Source: Cytophaga hutchinsonii ATCC 33406
GTDB taxonomy: Bacteria; Bacteroidota; Bacteroidia; Cytophagales; Cytophagaceae
DNA length: 64,000 nt
Direction: 5' to 3'
NCBI RefSeq assembly: GCF_000014145.1
Contig: NC_008255.1
Location: 497,501-561,500, forward strand
Below, one piece after another: positions 47,323-58,880 of the stretch. A program made the position numbers and the translations under genes. The notes beneath the pieces are model-generated. The model was not told where the DNA came from and did not search any database. It was given only the letters and a program-made list of their open reading frames with translations. Position 1 is the first letter of the stretch; every line of letters starts with the position of its first letter.

Positions 47323-49152
47323 TCAGACTTTGTTCTTTCGTTTTAACTGGGCCCGAAGAATATCTTCCAGGTTCCCTTTAGGTATAGAATGAATAAGTCG
47401 TTTAGTATATTCGGTTTGTGGGTTATGATAAATATCTTCAGCATACCCCATTTCTTCAATCTTACCTTTATTCATTACAATGATCCGGTCTGACATAAAT
47501 TTGACCACCGAAAGATCATGTGATATAAAGATATAGGTAAAATTGAATTCTTCTTTTAATTCGTTCAATAAATTTAGCACTTGTGCCTGAACGGACACAT
47601 CAAGCGCGGATACAGATTCATCGCATATAATGAATTTCGGATTTAAGGCCAGTGCGCGTGCAATACAGATACGCTGACGCTGACCGCCGGAAAATTCATG
47701 CGGATAACGGTTGAACTGTTTACGATTCAGGTTTACACGTTCCAATAACTCAATAGCACGTTTTTTACGGGCAAAATCCGTGTCTAAAATGTTATTGATA
47801 CGCATCGGTTCAATAATGGCTTCACCGATGGTCATACGTGGGTTTAAGGAAGAGTACGGATCCTGGAAAATGATCTGGATATCTTTCCGCAGGTTTCGTA
47901 ATTCTTTTTCGTTTAAATCTAAAATGTTTACGCCTTCAAATTCAATTGAACCTTCTGAAGGATCGATCAAACGCAGGATACTGCGCCCCAGGGTGGTTTT
48001 ACCGCAACCGGATTCTCCAACCAGGCCAATCGTTTCTCCCGGAAATACATTGAAGGAAACATCATCTACAGCTTTTACATAATCAACGGTTTTATTTAAA
48101 AAACCTTTTTTGATCGGGAACCACGTTTTAAGATTTTTAATTTTTAATTGCGGTTCAAGCACGGCTAAGGCCTTGTTCCGGTCTATAATATCTTCGTCTG
48201 AAACGTAGTTGAATAAAATGGCTTCACCAATGGAAGAAAACTTACGTTCTTTTTCAAGGAATTTCCCATGCACGTCTATTTCCATAAAATCAGACACCAC
48301 AGGTAATACCTTCAGATGCAGATCCAGTTTAGGCCGGCATGCCAGCAAGCCTTTTGTATACGGGTGCTGCGGGTTAGAGAAGATTTCATATACAGTGCCC
48401 TGCTCTACAATTTTGCCCTGGTACATAACAATTACTTTATCGGCAATCTCAGCTACCACGCCCAAATCATGCGTGATAAATAAAATGCCCATATTGTTTT
48501 CATCCCGTAACTGCTGCATCAATTCTAGGATACGTGCCTGAACAGTAACATCAAGTGCCGTTGTAGGTTCATCAGCAATTAACACGGAAGGATTGCAGGA
48601 CATGGCCATGGCAATCATGACACGTTGTTTCTGTCCGCCTGAAATCTGGTGCGGGTAAGAATCAAAAATAGCTTCCGGTCGGGGCAGTTCCACTTTCTGG
48701 AAAAGTTCGATGGTTCGTTTTTTTGCTTCCTGTTTGGATACGTTCTGGTGCAATTGTATGGCTTCCATAACCTGATCCCCGCAGGTAAATACCGGGTTCA
48801 GTGAAGTCATCGGTTCCTGGAAAATCATGGAAATCGAGTTGCCCCGTTCTTGCTGCATTTCCTGTTTATCCAGTGTCACCAGATCAATAATACCTTTTTG
48901 CGGATGATTGAATTCGATCGTACCATTTGCAATTTTACCCGGTGGGTTCGGGATCAATTGCATCAGAGATAATGCAGTAACAGATTTACCGGAGCCGGAT
49001 TCGCCAACGATACCAATGGTTTCACCACGCTTAAGTGTAAAACTGACATTGTCTACAGCTTTAACAATTCCTCTTTCAGTACGGAAATGCGTGCTGAGAT
49101 TACTTACTTTTAGTAGGAAATCCTGTTCTACTTTTTCACCCTCTGCCTGCAT
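47323..49152 (-). CDS. Fused OppD-OppF type ABC transporter ATPase
   Basis: The product has 609 residues with two complete ABC ATPase domains. The first (about 10-265) has [24 protein letters not shown] and the Walker [15 protein letters not shown]. The second (about 330-590) has [25 protein letters not shown] and [14 protein letters not shown]. This layout is that of oligopeptide or dipeptide importer ATPases (OppD plus OppF, as in GsiA or YejF). No permease or binding-protein gene is adjacent, so partners are encoded elsewhere. It is the first gene of the run with rnr. Confidence 0.9.
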   Translation of the reverse strand: MQAEGEKVEQDFLLKVSNLSTHFRTERGIVKAVDNVSFTLKRGETIGIVGESGSGKSVTALSLMQLIPNPPGKIANGTIEFNHPQKGIIDLVTLDKQEMQQERGNSISMIFQEPMTSLNPVFTCGDQVMEAIQLHQNVSKQEAKKRTIELFQKVELPRPEAIFDSYPHQISGGQKQRVMIAMAMSCNPSVLIADEPTTALDVTVQARILELMQQLRDENNMGILFITHDLGVVAEIADKVIVMYQGKIVEQGTVYEIFSNPQHPYTKGLLACRPKLDLHLKVLPVVSDFMEIDVHGKFLEKERKFSSIGEAILFNYVSDEDIIDRNKALAVLEPQLKIKNLKTWFPIKKGFLNKTVDYVKAVDDVSFNVFPGETIGLVGESGCGKTTLGRSILRLIDPSEGSIEFEGVNILDLNEKELRNLRKDIQIIFQDPYSSLNPRMTIGEAIIEPMRINNILDTDFARKKRAIELLERVNLNRKQFNRYPHEFSGGQRQRICIARALALNPKFIICDESVSALDVSVQAQVLNLLNELKEEFNFTYIFISHDLSVVKFMSDRIIVMNKGKIEEMGYAEDIYHNPQTEYTKRLIHSIPKGNLEDILRAQLKRKNKV

Positions 49153-49297
49153 TAGTGCGTTTCTTCCGATCTATGTAATTAGTAGTAAGTTATTTATAAA
49201 TAGGTATAATGCAAAATTCTTCATTATAACGTCCCTCTTTAAACGTAAAAATTACGTTAAAGGTTTCAACAATACCGTAACACGGTATTAATATGAA

Positions 49298-49696
49298 TTA
49301 TCTGTGCAGTATGCCTTTAGTACCTAATTGCGGGATAGGAACTAAGTTTTGTTCAATTATTGTTTCAGGTACAAAAATGAATTTTTTGTCATAGATCTGC
49401 TTTCCAACAAAATAGCTGATCCAGTATTCATTGTTTAAATGAAAAACAGACGGATCAATCAATTCAATTTTGGCATATCCATTCGGACCTACATTTGGAA
49501 TCGCATGGCGTAAGACAGATGTTTCCTGCGGGAAACCGTCTTTTTCACCATATCCCCTGGAGCGTACAAATACATTTTCGATTTCAAATTCGTTGCTGTT
49601 TACTACATAAACGTTCCAGGAGATACTGTCTGAAACTTCTTGAGCAATGGCAATATATACGCCTTCAACGGGTGGGAAAGGAATATCTTTTTTCAT
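49298..49696 (-). CDS. Hypothetical protein, 132 aa
   Basis: The protein starts with MKKDIPFPPVEGVYIAIA and shows a run of beta strands (SWNVYVVNSNEF, ENVFVRSRGYG, GYAKIELIDP, YWISYFVGKQIYDKKFIFV). It has no signal peptide or transmembrane helix. I think it is conserved among Bacteroidetes, but I cannot name the family. It begins 60 bp after lipB and may be cotranscribed with it. Confidence 0.72.
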   Translation of the reverse strand: MKKDIPFPPVEGVYIAIAQEVSDSISWNVYVVNSNEFEIENVFVRSRGYGEKDGFPQETSVLRHAIPNVGPNGYAKIELIDPSVFHLNNEYWISYFVGKQIYDKKFIFVPETIIEQNLVPIPQLGTKGILHR

Positions 49697-49756
49697 TAAT
49701 GGTAATGTCTTTTATTTCGCAGAGCGGCTGCTGCCACGTGCGAACATCAAAGGAAT

Positions 49757-50491
49757 TTATGTTGTATGTGTTGTGTTTTCAATATGCAGTTCAAACAGTG
49801 CGGTGAGGTGTTTTAATAAATAATCCTTTACCGCCTGCATGGATACAGTAGTATTTAATTCCTGTTCAATTGATGTTACTGCTTTATCATCAATACCACA
49901 AGGTACAATATTTTTAAAATAAGTTAAATCCGGCTGAACGTTTAATGCAAAGCCATGCATGGTTACCCAGCGGCTTGCTTTCACACCCATGGCACATATT
50001 TTTCGTGCTTTTAAAGGGTTGTCAGATTCTATCCAAACACCTGTAAGTCCATCGATACGGCCCGCCACAATATTAAAATCTGCCAGGGTTAAGATGATTG
50101 CTTCTTCAATATAACGCAGGTATTTATGAATATCTGTAAAGAAATTATCCAGATCAAAGATCGGGTAACCAACCAATTGGCCCGGACCATGGTAGGTGAT
50201 ATCACCGCCGCGGTTTATTTCATAATATGCTGCCTGAGCATGCTGCAATTGTGCTTCTGAGATCAGTAAATGTTCTCTTTTTCCGCTTTTGCCAAGCGTA
50301 TATACATGCGGATGCTCGCAGAAAATCAGGAAATTACCCGGCGCAACCTGCTCATCTTCGGGCAAATCACGTAGGGCAAGTTTTTTTTCAATAGTGGAAT
50401 TGAAAAGCTGTGTCTGATAATCCCAGGCCTGCTGGTAATCAATCAGGCCTAAATCTTCTACTAATACGCTTTTGTTTGTATTTTTATGCAT
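49757..50491 (-). CDS. lipB: Octanoyltransferase LipB
   Basis: The product has 244 residues. Motifs are RGGDITYHGPGQLVGYP, GLTGVWI, KICAMGVKASRWVTMHG with the conserved Lys, and VPCGI with the catalytic Cys198. The enzyme moves octanoyl groups from acyl carrier protein to lipoyl domains for lipoate synthesis. The ATG at 50491 is supported by a -7 box (50510-50517). The divergent yraN starts only 35 bp away. Confidence 0.95.
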   Translation of the reverse strand: MHKNTNKSVLVEDLGLIDYQQAWDYQTQLFNSTIEKKLALRDLPEDEQVAPGNFLIFCEHPHVYTLGKSGKREHLLISEAQLQHAQAAYYEINRGGDITYHGPGQLVGYPIFDLDNFFTDIHKYLRYIEEAIILTLADFNIVAGRIDGLTGVWIESDNPLKARKICAMGVKASRWVTMHGFALNVQPDLTYFKNIVPCGIDDKAVTSIEQELNTTVSMQAVKDYLLKHLTALFELHIENTTHTT

Positions 50492-50509
50492 CTACAGTCA
50501 ATCAGTATA

Positions 50510-50517
50510 CAAATATA
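50510..50517 (-). promoter_or_regulatory. Putative -7 box of lipB (TATATTTG on minus strand)
   Basis: It matches TAnnTTTG and lies 18 bp before the lipB ATG, inside the 35-bp gap to the divergent yraN. Its upstream part overlaps the yraN coding start. Confidence 0.45.
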
Positions 50518-50526
50518 CATTTTTTT

Positions 50527-50868
50527 ATGGAGCATATACAGAAGGGAATAGCCGGCGAGCAGAAGGCGTGTGCTTTCCTGGAACAGCAAGGATACAAAAT
50601 CATTGAAAAAAATCTGCGGATCGGTAAAGGTGAAATCGATCTGATCGCCGTGCACAACAATTGCATGTGCTTTATAGAGGTTAAATACCGCAAGCATAAC
50701 CGCTACGGGTTTCCGGAAGAGTTTGTAACACAAAAAAAATTATTGAAGATCCAGGAAACAGCGGAAGCCTATATTTACACGGTAAACTGGCAAGGGAGAA
50801 TACGCTTTGATGTTGTTGCCATAACCGGAGAAGAGCTGCCGGTACATTTAATGGATGTAACACTTTAA
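50527..50868 (+). CDS. yraN: YraN family (UPF0102) putative endonuclease
   Basis: The ATG at 50527 gives 113 residues, the usual family length; an upstream in-frame start would run into lipB. GIAGEQKACAFLEQQGY and GKGEIDLIAVHNNCMCFIE are family signatures, and GEIDLIA with FIEVKYR supplies a PD-(D/E)XK-like nuclease core. The biological role is not settled. It is divergent from lipB and 71 bp before manA. Confidence 0.9.
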   Translation: MEHIQKGIAGEQKACAFLEQQGYKIIEKNLRIGKGEIDLIAVHNNCMCFIEVKYRKHNRYGFPEEFVTQKKLLKIQETAEAYIYTVNWQGRIRFDVVAITGEELPVHLMDVTL

Positions 50869-50939
50869 AAAAGCAGCAAAGAGTTATATATTGTTTTGAA
50901 TTGATTGAATCTATATCTTGCACCCTTATATGTAATTTT

Positions 50940-51926
50940 ATGAGCAGCACATTATATCCCTTACGATTTAAAACAATTTTTAAAGATAAGATCTGGGGCG
51001 GATCTAAAATCAAAACCGTATTGGGAAAAGATTTTGCTCCGCTGCCAAACTGTGGTGAAACCTGGGAGTTGTCTGCTGTTGCCGAAGAACCATCTGTGAT
51101 AGAGAACGGTGCGTTTGCAGGTATGGATCTGAATGCTTTGGTAAAAAAGCATGGCGCTGAATTATTGGGAAAGAAAAATTTTGAACGTTTCGGAACAGAG
51201 TTCCCATTGCTTATAAAATTTATTGATGCAAATGCAGACCTGAGTATTCAGGTACATCCGGATGATGCACTGGCAAAAGAACGGCATAAATGTTCCGGTA
51301 AAACAGAAATGTGGTACATACTAGCAGCCGATGAGGCAGCCCGTTTAAATGTAGGATTTAACAAAGCGGTTACTAAAGAAGAATATTTAGACTACCTGAA
51401 TAAAGGAAAGATCACAGATATTCTGCATTATGAAAATGTAGATGCAGGTGATGTGTTTCATTTGCCGGCAGGCCGTATTCACTACATTGGTAAAGGTATA
51501 CTGCTGGCTGAAATTCAGCAGACATCAGACATTACGTATCGCATCTATGATTTTGACCGCAAAGATGCAAAAGGAAATAAACGTGAACTGCATACCGATC
51601 TTGCCCTGGATGCAATTGATTTTAGTGTAAGCGATACCTATAAAACAAATTACACCTACGAAGAAAATATTCCGGTAACACTGGTTGATTGTCCGTATTT
51701 TACAACAGACCTGTTTGTTCTTACAGATGAAATCGAACTGGATTATTCGGAAACGGATATGTTCCGCATCTTTATGGTTGTGGAAGGAGATGTGATGATG
51801 ACAACAGGTAATAATACTTCTGAACTCCTTACGTTTGGCGATGTCGTGTTAATCCCGGCATCTGTTAAAGAATTGTTATTTTCTCCGTTGGGAGCTGTAA
51901 AATTACTGGAAGTATATATTCAGTAA
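50940..51926 (+). CDS. manA: Mannose-6-phosphate isomerase, class I (cupin)
   Basis: The ATG at 50940 gives 328 residues. PLRFKTIFKDKIWGGSKI opens the family, LSIQVHPDD carries the zinc ligands, and GRIHYIGKGILLAEIQQ with YRIYDFDR is the C-terminal cupin signature. The enzyme interconverts fructose-6-phosphate and mannose-6-phosphate, feeding glycan synthesis or mannose use. The pgi gene lies about 4 kb downstream on the other strand, but this is not an operon. The gene ends in a very long palindromic terminator. Confidence 0.93.
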   Translation: MSSTLYPLRFKTIFKDKIWGGSKIKTVLGKDFAPLPNCGETWELSAVAEEPSVIENGAFAGMDLNALVKKHGAELLGKKNFERFGTEFPLLIKFIDANADLSIQVHPDDALAKERHKCSGKTEMWYILAADEAARLNVGFNKAVTKEEYLDYLNKGKITDILHYENVDAGDVFHLPAGRIHYIGKGILLAEIQQTSDITYRIYDFDRKDAKGNKRELHTDLALDAIDFSVSDTYKTNYTYEENIPVTLVDCPYFTTDLFVLTDEIELDYSETDMFRIFMVVEGDVMMTTGNNTSELLTFGDVVLIPASVKELLFSPLGAVKLLEVYIQ

Positions 51927-51956
51927 GCAAATAATATATAAAGATAGCCTTGTGAA

Positions 51957-52014
51957 AAGCCCATTATTAAAACAGCCCACGGTTTAAACCGTGGGCTGTT
52001 TTAATAATGGGCTT
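51957..52014. terminator. 58-bp perfect palindrome between convergent genes
   Basis: The arms 51957-51985 and 51986-52014 are exact reverse complements with no spacer. The centre is GGTTTAAACC. It lies between the manA stop and the stop of the convergent PNPOx-like gene, so it probably terminates both transcripts. Confidence 0.85.
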
Positions 52015-52040
52015 CGTGCCTCTCTTCTGTTATCTTGTAT

Positions 52041-52538
52041 TTACAAACGGATTTTTCCGTGCGTACCCTCGTTGTATTCTTTACCGGTTACTATGGCTTT
52101 TACCATATTTAATGCAACAATCATTTTGCTTGCACTGCTGTCCCAGTATCTAGCTTCTGACGGCGTAACCTTGATCAGCATCATATCCGGATCTTCAAGA
52201 CCTTCCGGAAACCATGCTTTCATAGCCGGGTTCCAGAGCTCCTTCATCTTTCCGTAATCATACGAGAGGTCAGCTGTGCCGTTGATCATTAAATAAATGT
52301 TTTTACTTTCGCTCATGATCGCCAATGAAATCTGGCTGTTCTGCTCAATCTCATCTACTTTCTGAGACGTTGTTTTCGTAAAGAACCACATGGTGCCATC
52401 TTCTTCAATTTTAGAAATACCCATAGGTCTACCGGCAAGAATATCTGTATATTTTTCAATGGTAATAAGCATGCAGCTTCGCACATCTTTTACAAGATCT
52501 ACAAGTTTGCTTACGTCCTGGTTTTGTTCTTCTTTCAT
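52041..52538 (-). CDS. Pyridoxamine 5'-phosphate oxidase-like flavoprotein
   Basis: The ATG at 52538 gives 165 residues; a start at 52577 would add 13. The split-barrel FMN-binding fold is shown by CMLITIEKYTDILAGRPMGI, GTMWFFTKTTSQKVDEI, SQISLAIMSESKNIYLMINGTA and PDMMLIKVTPSEARYWD. It fits the general stress protein 26-like branch of the PNPOx family. The substrate is unknown; true PdxH is longer. It is cytoplasmic. Confidence 0.85.
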   Translation of the reverse strand: MKEEQNQDVSKLVDLVKDVRSCMLITIEKYTDILAGRPMGISKIEEDGTMWFFTKTTSQKVDEIEQNSQISLAIMSESKNIYLMINGTADLSYDYGKMKELWNPAMKAWFPEGLEDPDMMLIKVTPSEARYWDSSASKMIVALNMVKAIVTGKEYNEGTHGKIRL

Positions 52539-52680
52539 AGCTGTATTGGTTAGTTGGTTAACAATACAAATATGCATGTGCCTGAATCAATATATTTTAC
52601 ATGATTCGTATTAAATGTTGCAGAATGCCTTATATATAATCCATGGTTTCAATTATCCGAAGGAGGATCCGTGAGCAGGC

Positions 52681-52719
52681 AACAAAAAGCCCACATTTTT
52701 AAAACGTGGGCTTTTTGTT
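52681..52719 (-). terminator. Terminator of the sterol-desaturase-like gene
   Basis: A perfect 14-bp stem (52681-52694 with 52706-52719) encloses an 11-nt loop; the arms carry A and T runs that work in either direction. Confidence 0.88.
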
Positions 52720-52733
52720 TTTTATCTTATGTA

Positions 52734-53765
52734 TTAAGCGACTGCCTGTTGGGAAGCAGCTTTTTTAGCTTCTTCTTTTTGTCTTTTTATTTCTCTTTGT
52801 AATGCTTTTGCTGTTTGAGAGAAATCACCCGGCATCCAGCCCGGAGGGCCAAAGATGTACATAAATTTATGCCCCCAGTTTGGCGTGCTTTTCACATCGT
52901 TCCAGATGTCTCTGTATTCGTGACCTAAGATAATCAATGGATTATAGGAATGCGGTGGGTGTACTACACCGAATTTAATTTCAATGTTTTTGTCGTCAAG
53001 TACTTCGTGTGTACCGAATATTTTATCGAAAATATTCAGGTAACCACCATGGTTTTTATCCATGTATTCAATGTTCTGTGCATGGTGAACCTGATGTTGT
53101 TTGTGGGTATTCATGAATTTTTCGAAGAAACCTAAATACGGCATAAACTTGGTGTGTAATTGAAACTGCCACAAAGATTGAATAGAAAGGCAGATCATTA
53201 CCATAACCGGGCTAAAGCCGATAGCAGGAAGCCATAACCAGAAAATTGGTTTATAGATCAATGTTACCCATCCGTTGCGGATACCAGAACCTAAGTTAAA
53301 GTTATCAGAAGAATGGTGTACAATGTGTGCAGCCCACAGACAACGGATCGTGTGGCTTAAACGATGATACCAGTAGTAATTGAAGTCATCACAAACCTGG
53401 CAGATCAGGAATATATACCAGGCCATTCCAAAGGAAGCCCAGCCGAAAATATTTACGCTGTTGGGTTCGAAGAAATTATATCCTTCGGCTGGATTAACGG
53501 GTGTATTGAATAATTTATATACGCCGATAAACATGGCGAAAGAAAGAATTTTAGCAAATACGGCAACAATAACAGAACCGGCTCCCATAGATACGCTGGC
53601 GCCGAAATCTTTCCACTGGTACAATTCCGGGTCATATTTTAAGCTAAGCACAATTTCAAGCCCAATAAGTAATACAAACGCTATAACCCCATAGGCTGCT
53701 ATTGGATCATCGAATTTATAATCACCCTGAAGTTGGTGAATGGTGTCTACAATTGATTGAAACAT
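52734..53765 (-). CDS. Sterol desaturase / fatty acid hydroxylase family membrane protein
   Basis: The product has 343 residues with several hydrophobic segments (about 25-40, 60-85, 105-125, 175-205). Its His clusters HRLSH, HIVHH and HQVHH are the di-iron ligands of the family. Members hydroxylate or desaturate lipids at the membrane. The C-terminus (KREIKRQKEEAKKAASQQ) is a charged tail. The specific lipid is unknown; a hydroxylase for lipid A or sphingolipid fatty acids is possible in this phylum. Confidence 0.88.
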   Translation of the reverse strand: MFQSIVDTIHQLQGDYKFDDPIAAYGVIAFVLLIGLEIVLSLKYDPELYQWKDFGASVSMGAGSVIVAVFAKILSFAMFIGVYKLFNTPVNPAEGYNFFEPNSVNIFGWASFGMAWYIFLICQVCDDFNYYWYHRLSHTIRCLWAAHIVHHSSDNFNLGSGIRNGWVTLIYKPIFWLWLPAIGFSPVMVMICLSIQSLWQFQLHTKFMPYLGFFEKFMNTHKQHQVHHAQNIEYMDKNHGGYLNIFDKIFGTHEVLDDKNIEIKFGVVHPPHSYNPLIILGHEYRDIWNDVKSTPNWGHKFMYIFGPPGWMPGDFSQTAKALQREIKRQKEEAKKAASQQAVA

Positions 53766-53880
53766 GGTATTGGTGGATTTTAAATTTTATGCAAATTACT
53801 AAAATTGAGGTAAAATGTCCATGAAATTTTGAATTAACCTCGATTTTAACGGACCACAGGTTTGTCTTCAAACCGGCATA

Positions 53881-55068
53881 TCAGTTAATTTCCTTGTTTT
53901 TTAAGGCTAAAATCCGCTCATACGCCTCATTGATCCGGCTTTCGGGTATGTCACCTGAAAGCACCAGTTTTTTTATGATAGCATGAATCTCGGAAGCTTT
54001 TATCCGGTCTGAAGCACTTACGTTGTTACCAAAAACCAATACATCAACACCTGCAAGAATGGATAGCTTAATGGCATTTTCCTGTCCGTAGTTTTTACTG
54101 ATTGCATACATTTGCATGTCATCTGAAAAAACAACTCCGGTAAAGCCAAGCATATTTCTCAGCAGATCTGTAACCACGACTTTGGAAAGCGTGCCGGGAA
54201 GTTTTGACTGGTCCAGGTGTTCGTTAATAATGTGCGCGGTCATTACCGCATCGATGGTACCCGACTGGATCAATGTTTTATAAGGCATCAGTTCAATAAT
54301 GTTCCATTGATTGGTTACATCAACAATTCCCAGGTGTGAATCAGACATAGAGCTGCCGTGGCCGGGAAAATGTTTTACAATTGTTTTTATACCTTGTGTA
54401 TGATGCGCGTTAATGCTCGCTGCTGCCTGCTTTGAAACCAGATCCGGATCAGCAGAATAACTTCTGCCAACTTTTGCAATGATCGGATTATTGGGATTTG
54501 TAGCCAGGTCCAGACATGGCGCGTAGTTTAAATTGAAGCCCAGTTCTTTTAATTCTTTCGCAAGATTGGTGGTATAATACGTTGTTGAATCAAGATTATT
54601 CAGATTGCCCAGATAACCGGCAGAAGGCATGGGTACAAATCCGTATTTTTCCTTTAAGCGATGTACTTTGCCGCCTTCTTCATCAATGCTCATGAATAAA
54701 GGTGTTGAAGCACTTGCCTGCAGATCTGAAATCAGCTTTTTTAATGTTGCGGCAGAGTTGGCTGCGGCAATATTTTTTTCAAACATAATAATGCCGCCAA
54801 CTTTCCCTGATTTAATTTCAATCAGAACAGAATCAGTGGCTGCAATACTTTTACGATCGTTGATACCGATCATGATCATTTGACCGATCTTTTCATCCAG
54901 TGATACATTTTCATACACCGGACGTTTTGGTTTTACTACCGGGGATTCTTCTGCCACCTGTTCAACAGATTTTGTAACGGGTTGTTGACTGCTCACCGTT
55001 GCCGGTTTTTTACAGGCAATAAATAACAGGGAAGAGGATAGGAGTAATGATGTGAAAATGAATTTCAT
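53881..55068 (-). CDS. Glycoside hydrolase family 3 lipoprotein, NagZ-like
   Basis: The product has 395 residues. The lipobox LLFIACKK marks a lipoprotein. After a linker rich in Val, Pro and Lys, the GH3 N-terminal barrel starts (LDEKIGQMIMIG). KHFPGHGSSMSDSHLG is the His/Asp signature of beta-N-acetylhexosaminidases, and VVFSDDMQM holds the catalytic Asp. It probably cleaves N-acetylglucosamine from peptidoglycan or chitin fragments in the envelope. Only the barrel domain is present, as in NagZ. The next upstream gene, also a lipoprotein, ends 22 bp before its start. Confidence 0.9.
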   Translation of the reverse strand: MKFIFTSLLLSSSLLFIACKKPATVSSQQPVTKSVEQVAEESPVVKPKRPVYENVSLDEKIGQMIMIGINDRKSIAATDSVLIEIKSGKVGGIIMFEKNIAAANSAATLKKLISDLQASASTPLFMSIDEEGGKVHRLKEKYGFVPMPSAGYLGNLNNLDSTTYYTTNLAKELKELGFNLNYAPCLDLATNPNNPIIAKVGRSYSADPDLVSKQAAASINAHHTQGIKTIVKHFPGHGSSMSDSHLGIVDVTNQWNIIELMPYKTLIQSGTIDAVMTAHIINEHLDQSKLPGTLSKVVVTDLLRNMLGFTGVVFSDDMQMYAISKNYGQENAIKLSILAGVDVLVFGNNVSASDRIKASEIHAIIKKLVLSGDIPESRINEAYERILALKNKEIN

Positions 55069-55090
55069 TAGATACTATTTTAGATAACGC

Positions 55091-56080
55091 TTATTCGTGA
55101 TTTGAAAAAGCAAACGTTCTGGAAGTTTTAATAATTGTATCGCCTTTGCTATAGCTGAAAGCAGCGGCGTGCCATTTAAACAGGATTACGGTAGAGTCCT
55201 TTTTTTTATACGGAACTCCTTCTTTGTCCTCAATATTGTCAACGTCTTCTTCCGCTTCAATGATATTCAGAATACATGATTTTTTTCCCAGAGAATCTGC
55301 CGGGAAAATCAAATAGCTGCTTTCATAAAAAACATCTGCGTCCGCAACAGAATAGGTTGGAGGTGCAGCAAGTAATTTTTTATCATTCCAGAACAGAATG
55401 TTATTAATATGCGGATAACCGCAGGCATCGTAACCGGCGCCTATATAAAACGCTTCTGTTACTCCTTCCAGACCGGTATTTTGTTTCAATTCTTCATAGT
55501 GTAAATAATAGGTAAAGCTATGCGGTGCTTCGTCCTCTTTGGGAATGTCTAAATCAATAACGGCATTGCCTAAGATACCGCCTTGGGGATTTAATAGCTG
55601 AACATTTCCGGTAAAAATATCTTTTATAAGATTGTAGCCCAGTGTTAGCGTCACAAGTTTGTTACTTTTTAGCGTATCAACTCTGGAGGCAATGTAAGAT
55701 TGGGATGTATAGCCGTGAACAATATCCGGACCCATTTTATAAGCAATTCTGTAAACGGGTTCATTCCAGTTGTTTTTTGATGTTGTGCCGGAGTATTTTT
55801 CAATGGTGATATATTCTCCAGTTGCAAGAACAACACCTGTATTGATTTGTAATAAAGAATCCGAAAAAATTGTTGTCGGGTTTGTTACCAATGTTACAGA
55901 ACCTTCTTTATTGATTACTTCTGAATACGTGTAATAATCCACCGTATTGTCTGCTTGACTGTTATTTACTGAATCTGCGGGTGCTGCGTGTACAGAATCT
56001 GTTGTATTATCACTCCTTTTTTTTTCGGAGCAGCACGGTAATAAGATTGCAATTGAAAAATAAAAAAGAATTTGTTTCAT
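55091..56080 (-). CDS. Hypothetical lipoprotein
   Basis: The start at 56080 gives 329 residues beginning MKQILFYFSIAILLPCC; an ATG three codons earlier is possible. The ILLPCCSEKK sequence is a lipobox, and the next part is a Ser/Asn/Asp-rich linker. The mature domain has two strand-rich halves and many Asp, Tyr and Lys residues. No known fold is recognised. The downstream GH3 lipoprotein starts 22 bp later, so the two probably share a transcript. Confidence 0.75.
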   Translation of the reverse strand: MKQILFYFSIAILLPCCSEKKRSDNTTDSVHAAPADSVNNSQADNTVDYYTYSEVINKEGSVTLVTNPTTIFSDSLLQINTGVVLATGEYITIEKYSGTTSKNNWNEPVYRIAYKMGPDIVHGYTSQSYIASRVDTLKSNKLVTLTLGYNLIKDIFTGNVQLLNPQGGILGNAVIDLDIPKEDEAPHSFTYYLHYEELKQNTGLEGVTEAFYIGAGYDACGYPHINNILFWNDKKLLAAPPTYSVADADVFYESSYLIFPADSLGKKSCILNIIEAEEDVDNIEDKEGVPYKKKDSTVILFKWHAAAFSYSKGDTIIKTSRTFAFSNHE

Positions 56081-56159
56081 ATATGCCATCTTTAAAAATT
56101 ACAGGAGTCATTTAAATTATGTACCGGTTCAATCACGAACCGGCACATGCTGTATGTTA

Positions 56160-57883
<1,724 letters not shown>

Positions 57884-57892
57884 AGGGTTAAA

Positions 57893-58819
57893 CTATCGTT
57901 TTTTCTTTAAACGCTTTTTAATCGGATCTTCTTCATCCTGCTTTTTAGAACCTTCCGGAATGGGTTGTCCGTCGATAATGATCAGCTTTCCTTTGTCGTT
58001 CCATTCCTTTGCTATAATCGGTTCTGCTGCCACGTCCGGATCATCAGTATATTTTGTTTCCCGTTTTCGGTTAGGCGAATCCGGGAAATATTCAACCCAG
58101 GTACCAACCTTTACGCCGTTCTCGTAGGTTCCTTTCATTAAAACAATGCCTTTTTCGGTAAAAAAGTAATAATCACCCTGGAGTTTGCCATATTCATAGG
58201 GCATTACTTCTTTTAATTTGGTATGGCCGCCATCGTAATAGGCGATTTTAGCTTCTTTGGGCCAGCCTTTATAGTATTTGGTTTTGGCCTGAAGAATGAA
58301 GTTTTTATCATATGTTTCCCAGCGGGCGTGCTTGGTGCCAATGTAATAAGCACCTGTTTCAACTAAGTTGCCATTCACTTCCCGGGTATACGGGCCATGC
58401 AGTATTCTATACTGAGGCTGCTTATCGGCTTCAATTTTTGTAACCTTTACAATTTTATTTTTTGTAATATCCCATACATACACATCCAGAATATACGGGT
58501 TCGGGTCCTTCCATACTTTTAAGTAATAGAACTTTTCAAGCGTAACGTTTCCGCTGGCTCCTGAAATGGTACGGATAAATCCTTTTTTACACTTTAAATC
58601 GTAAAAAACCTTTTTCTTCTTTTTGGGAGCTTTCTTTTTTCTTTTGTTTGAAGGGATGGTGTCCGGGCGGAACATCAGTTCAGGTACCGTATCTGTCTCC
58701 ATAACATAATACTTCGGCTTCTTTCCCGAAGGTAACAGCGTATCTGTTTGAGCAACAGAAAAAAGCGGCAGAATGAATATGCCTAAAAGGAATATGCGTA
58801 CGTTAAAAAACTGTTTCAT
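57893..58819 (-). CDS. Exported protein with MORN-like repeats
   Basis: The ATG at 58819 gives 308 residues and starts a signal peptide ending LFSVAQ. The middle is Lys-rich (KKKAPKKKKK near residue 85). Repeated units such as LQGDYYFFTEKGIVLMKG and GTYENGVKVGTWVEYF resemble MORN or YwqK-like repeats, which in Bacteroidetes often occur in envelope proteins. It ends in a very basic tail (KKRLKKKR). There is no sorting domain, so a periplasmic place is likely. The binding partner is unknown. Confidence 0.78.
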   Translation of the reverse strand: MKQFFNVRIFLLGIFILPLFSVAQTDTLLPSGKKPKYYVMETDTVPELMFRPDTIPSNKRKKKAPKKKKKVFYDLKCKKGFIRTISGASGNVTLEKFYYLKVWKDPNPYILDVYVWDITKNKIVKVTKIEADKQPQYRILHGPYTREVNGNLVETGAYYIGTKHARWETYDKNFILQAKTKYYKGWPKEAKIAYYDGGHTKLKEVMPYEYGKLQGDYYFFTEKGIVLMKGTYENGVKVGTWVEYFPDSPNRKRETKYTDDPDVAAEPIIAKEWNDKGKLIIIDGQPIPEGSKKQDEEDPIKKRLKKKR

Positions 58820-58880
58820 CAGATACAAAACTACTAAAAGTATCAATTATTGTGTAAAGAGTGAGCGGATATTCTACCCG

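Noticed and set aside
50410-50526. Longer yraN start overlapping lipB
   Set aside because: The extension is antisense to lipB and is not in the known family length; the ATG at 50527 fits.
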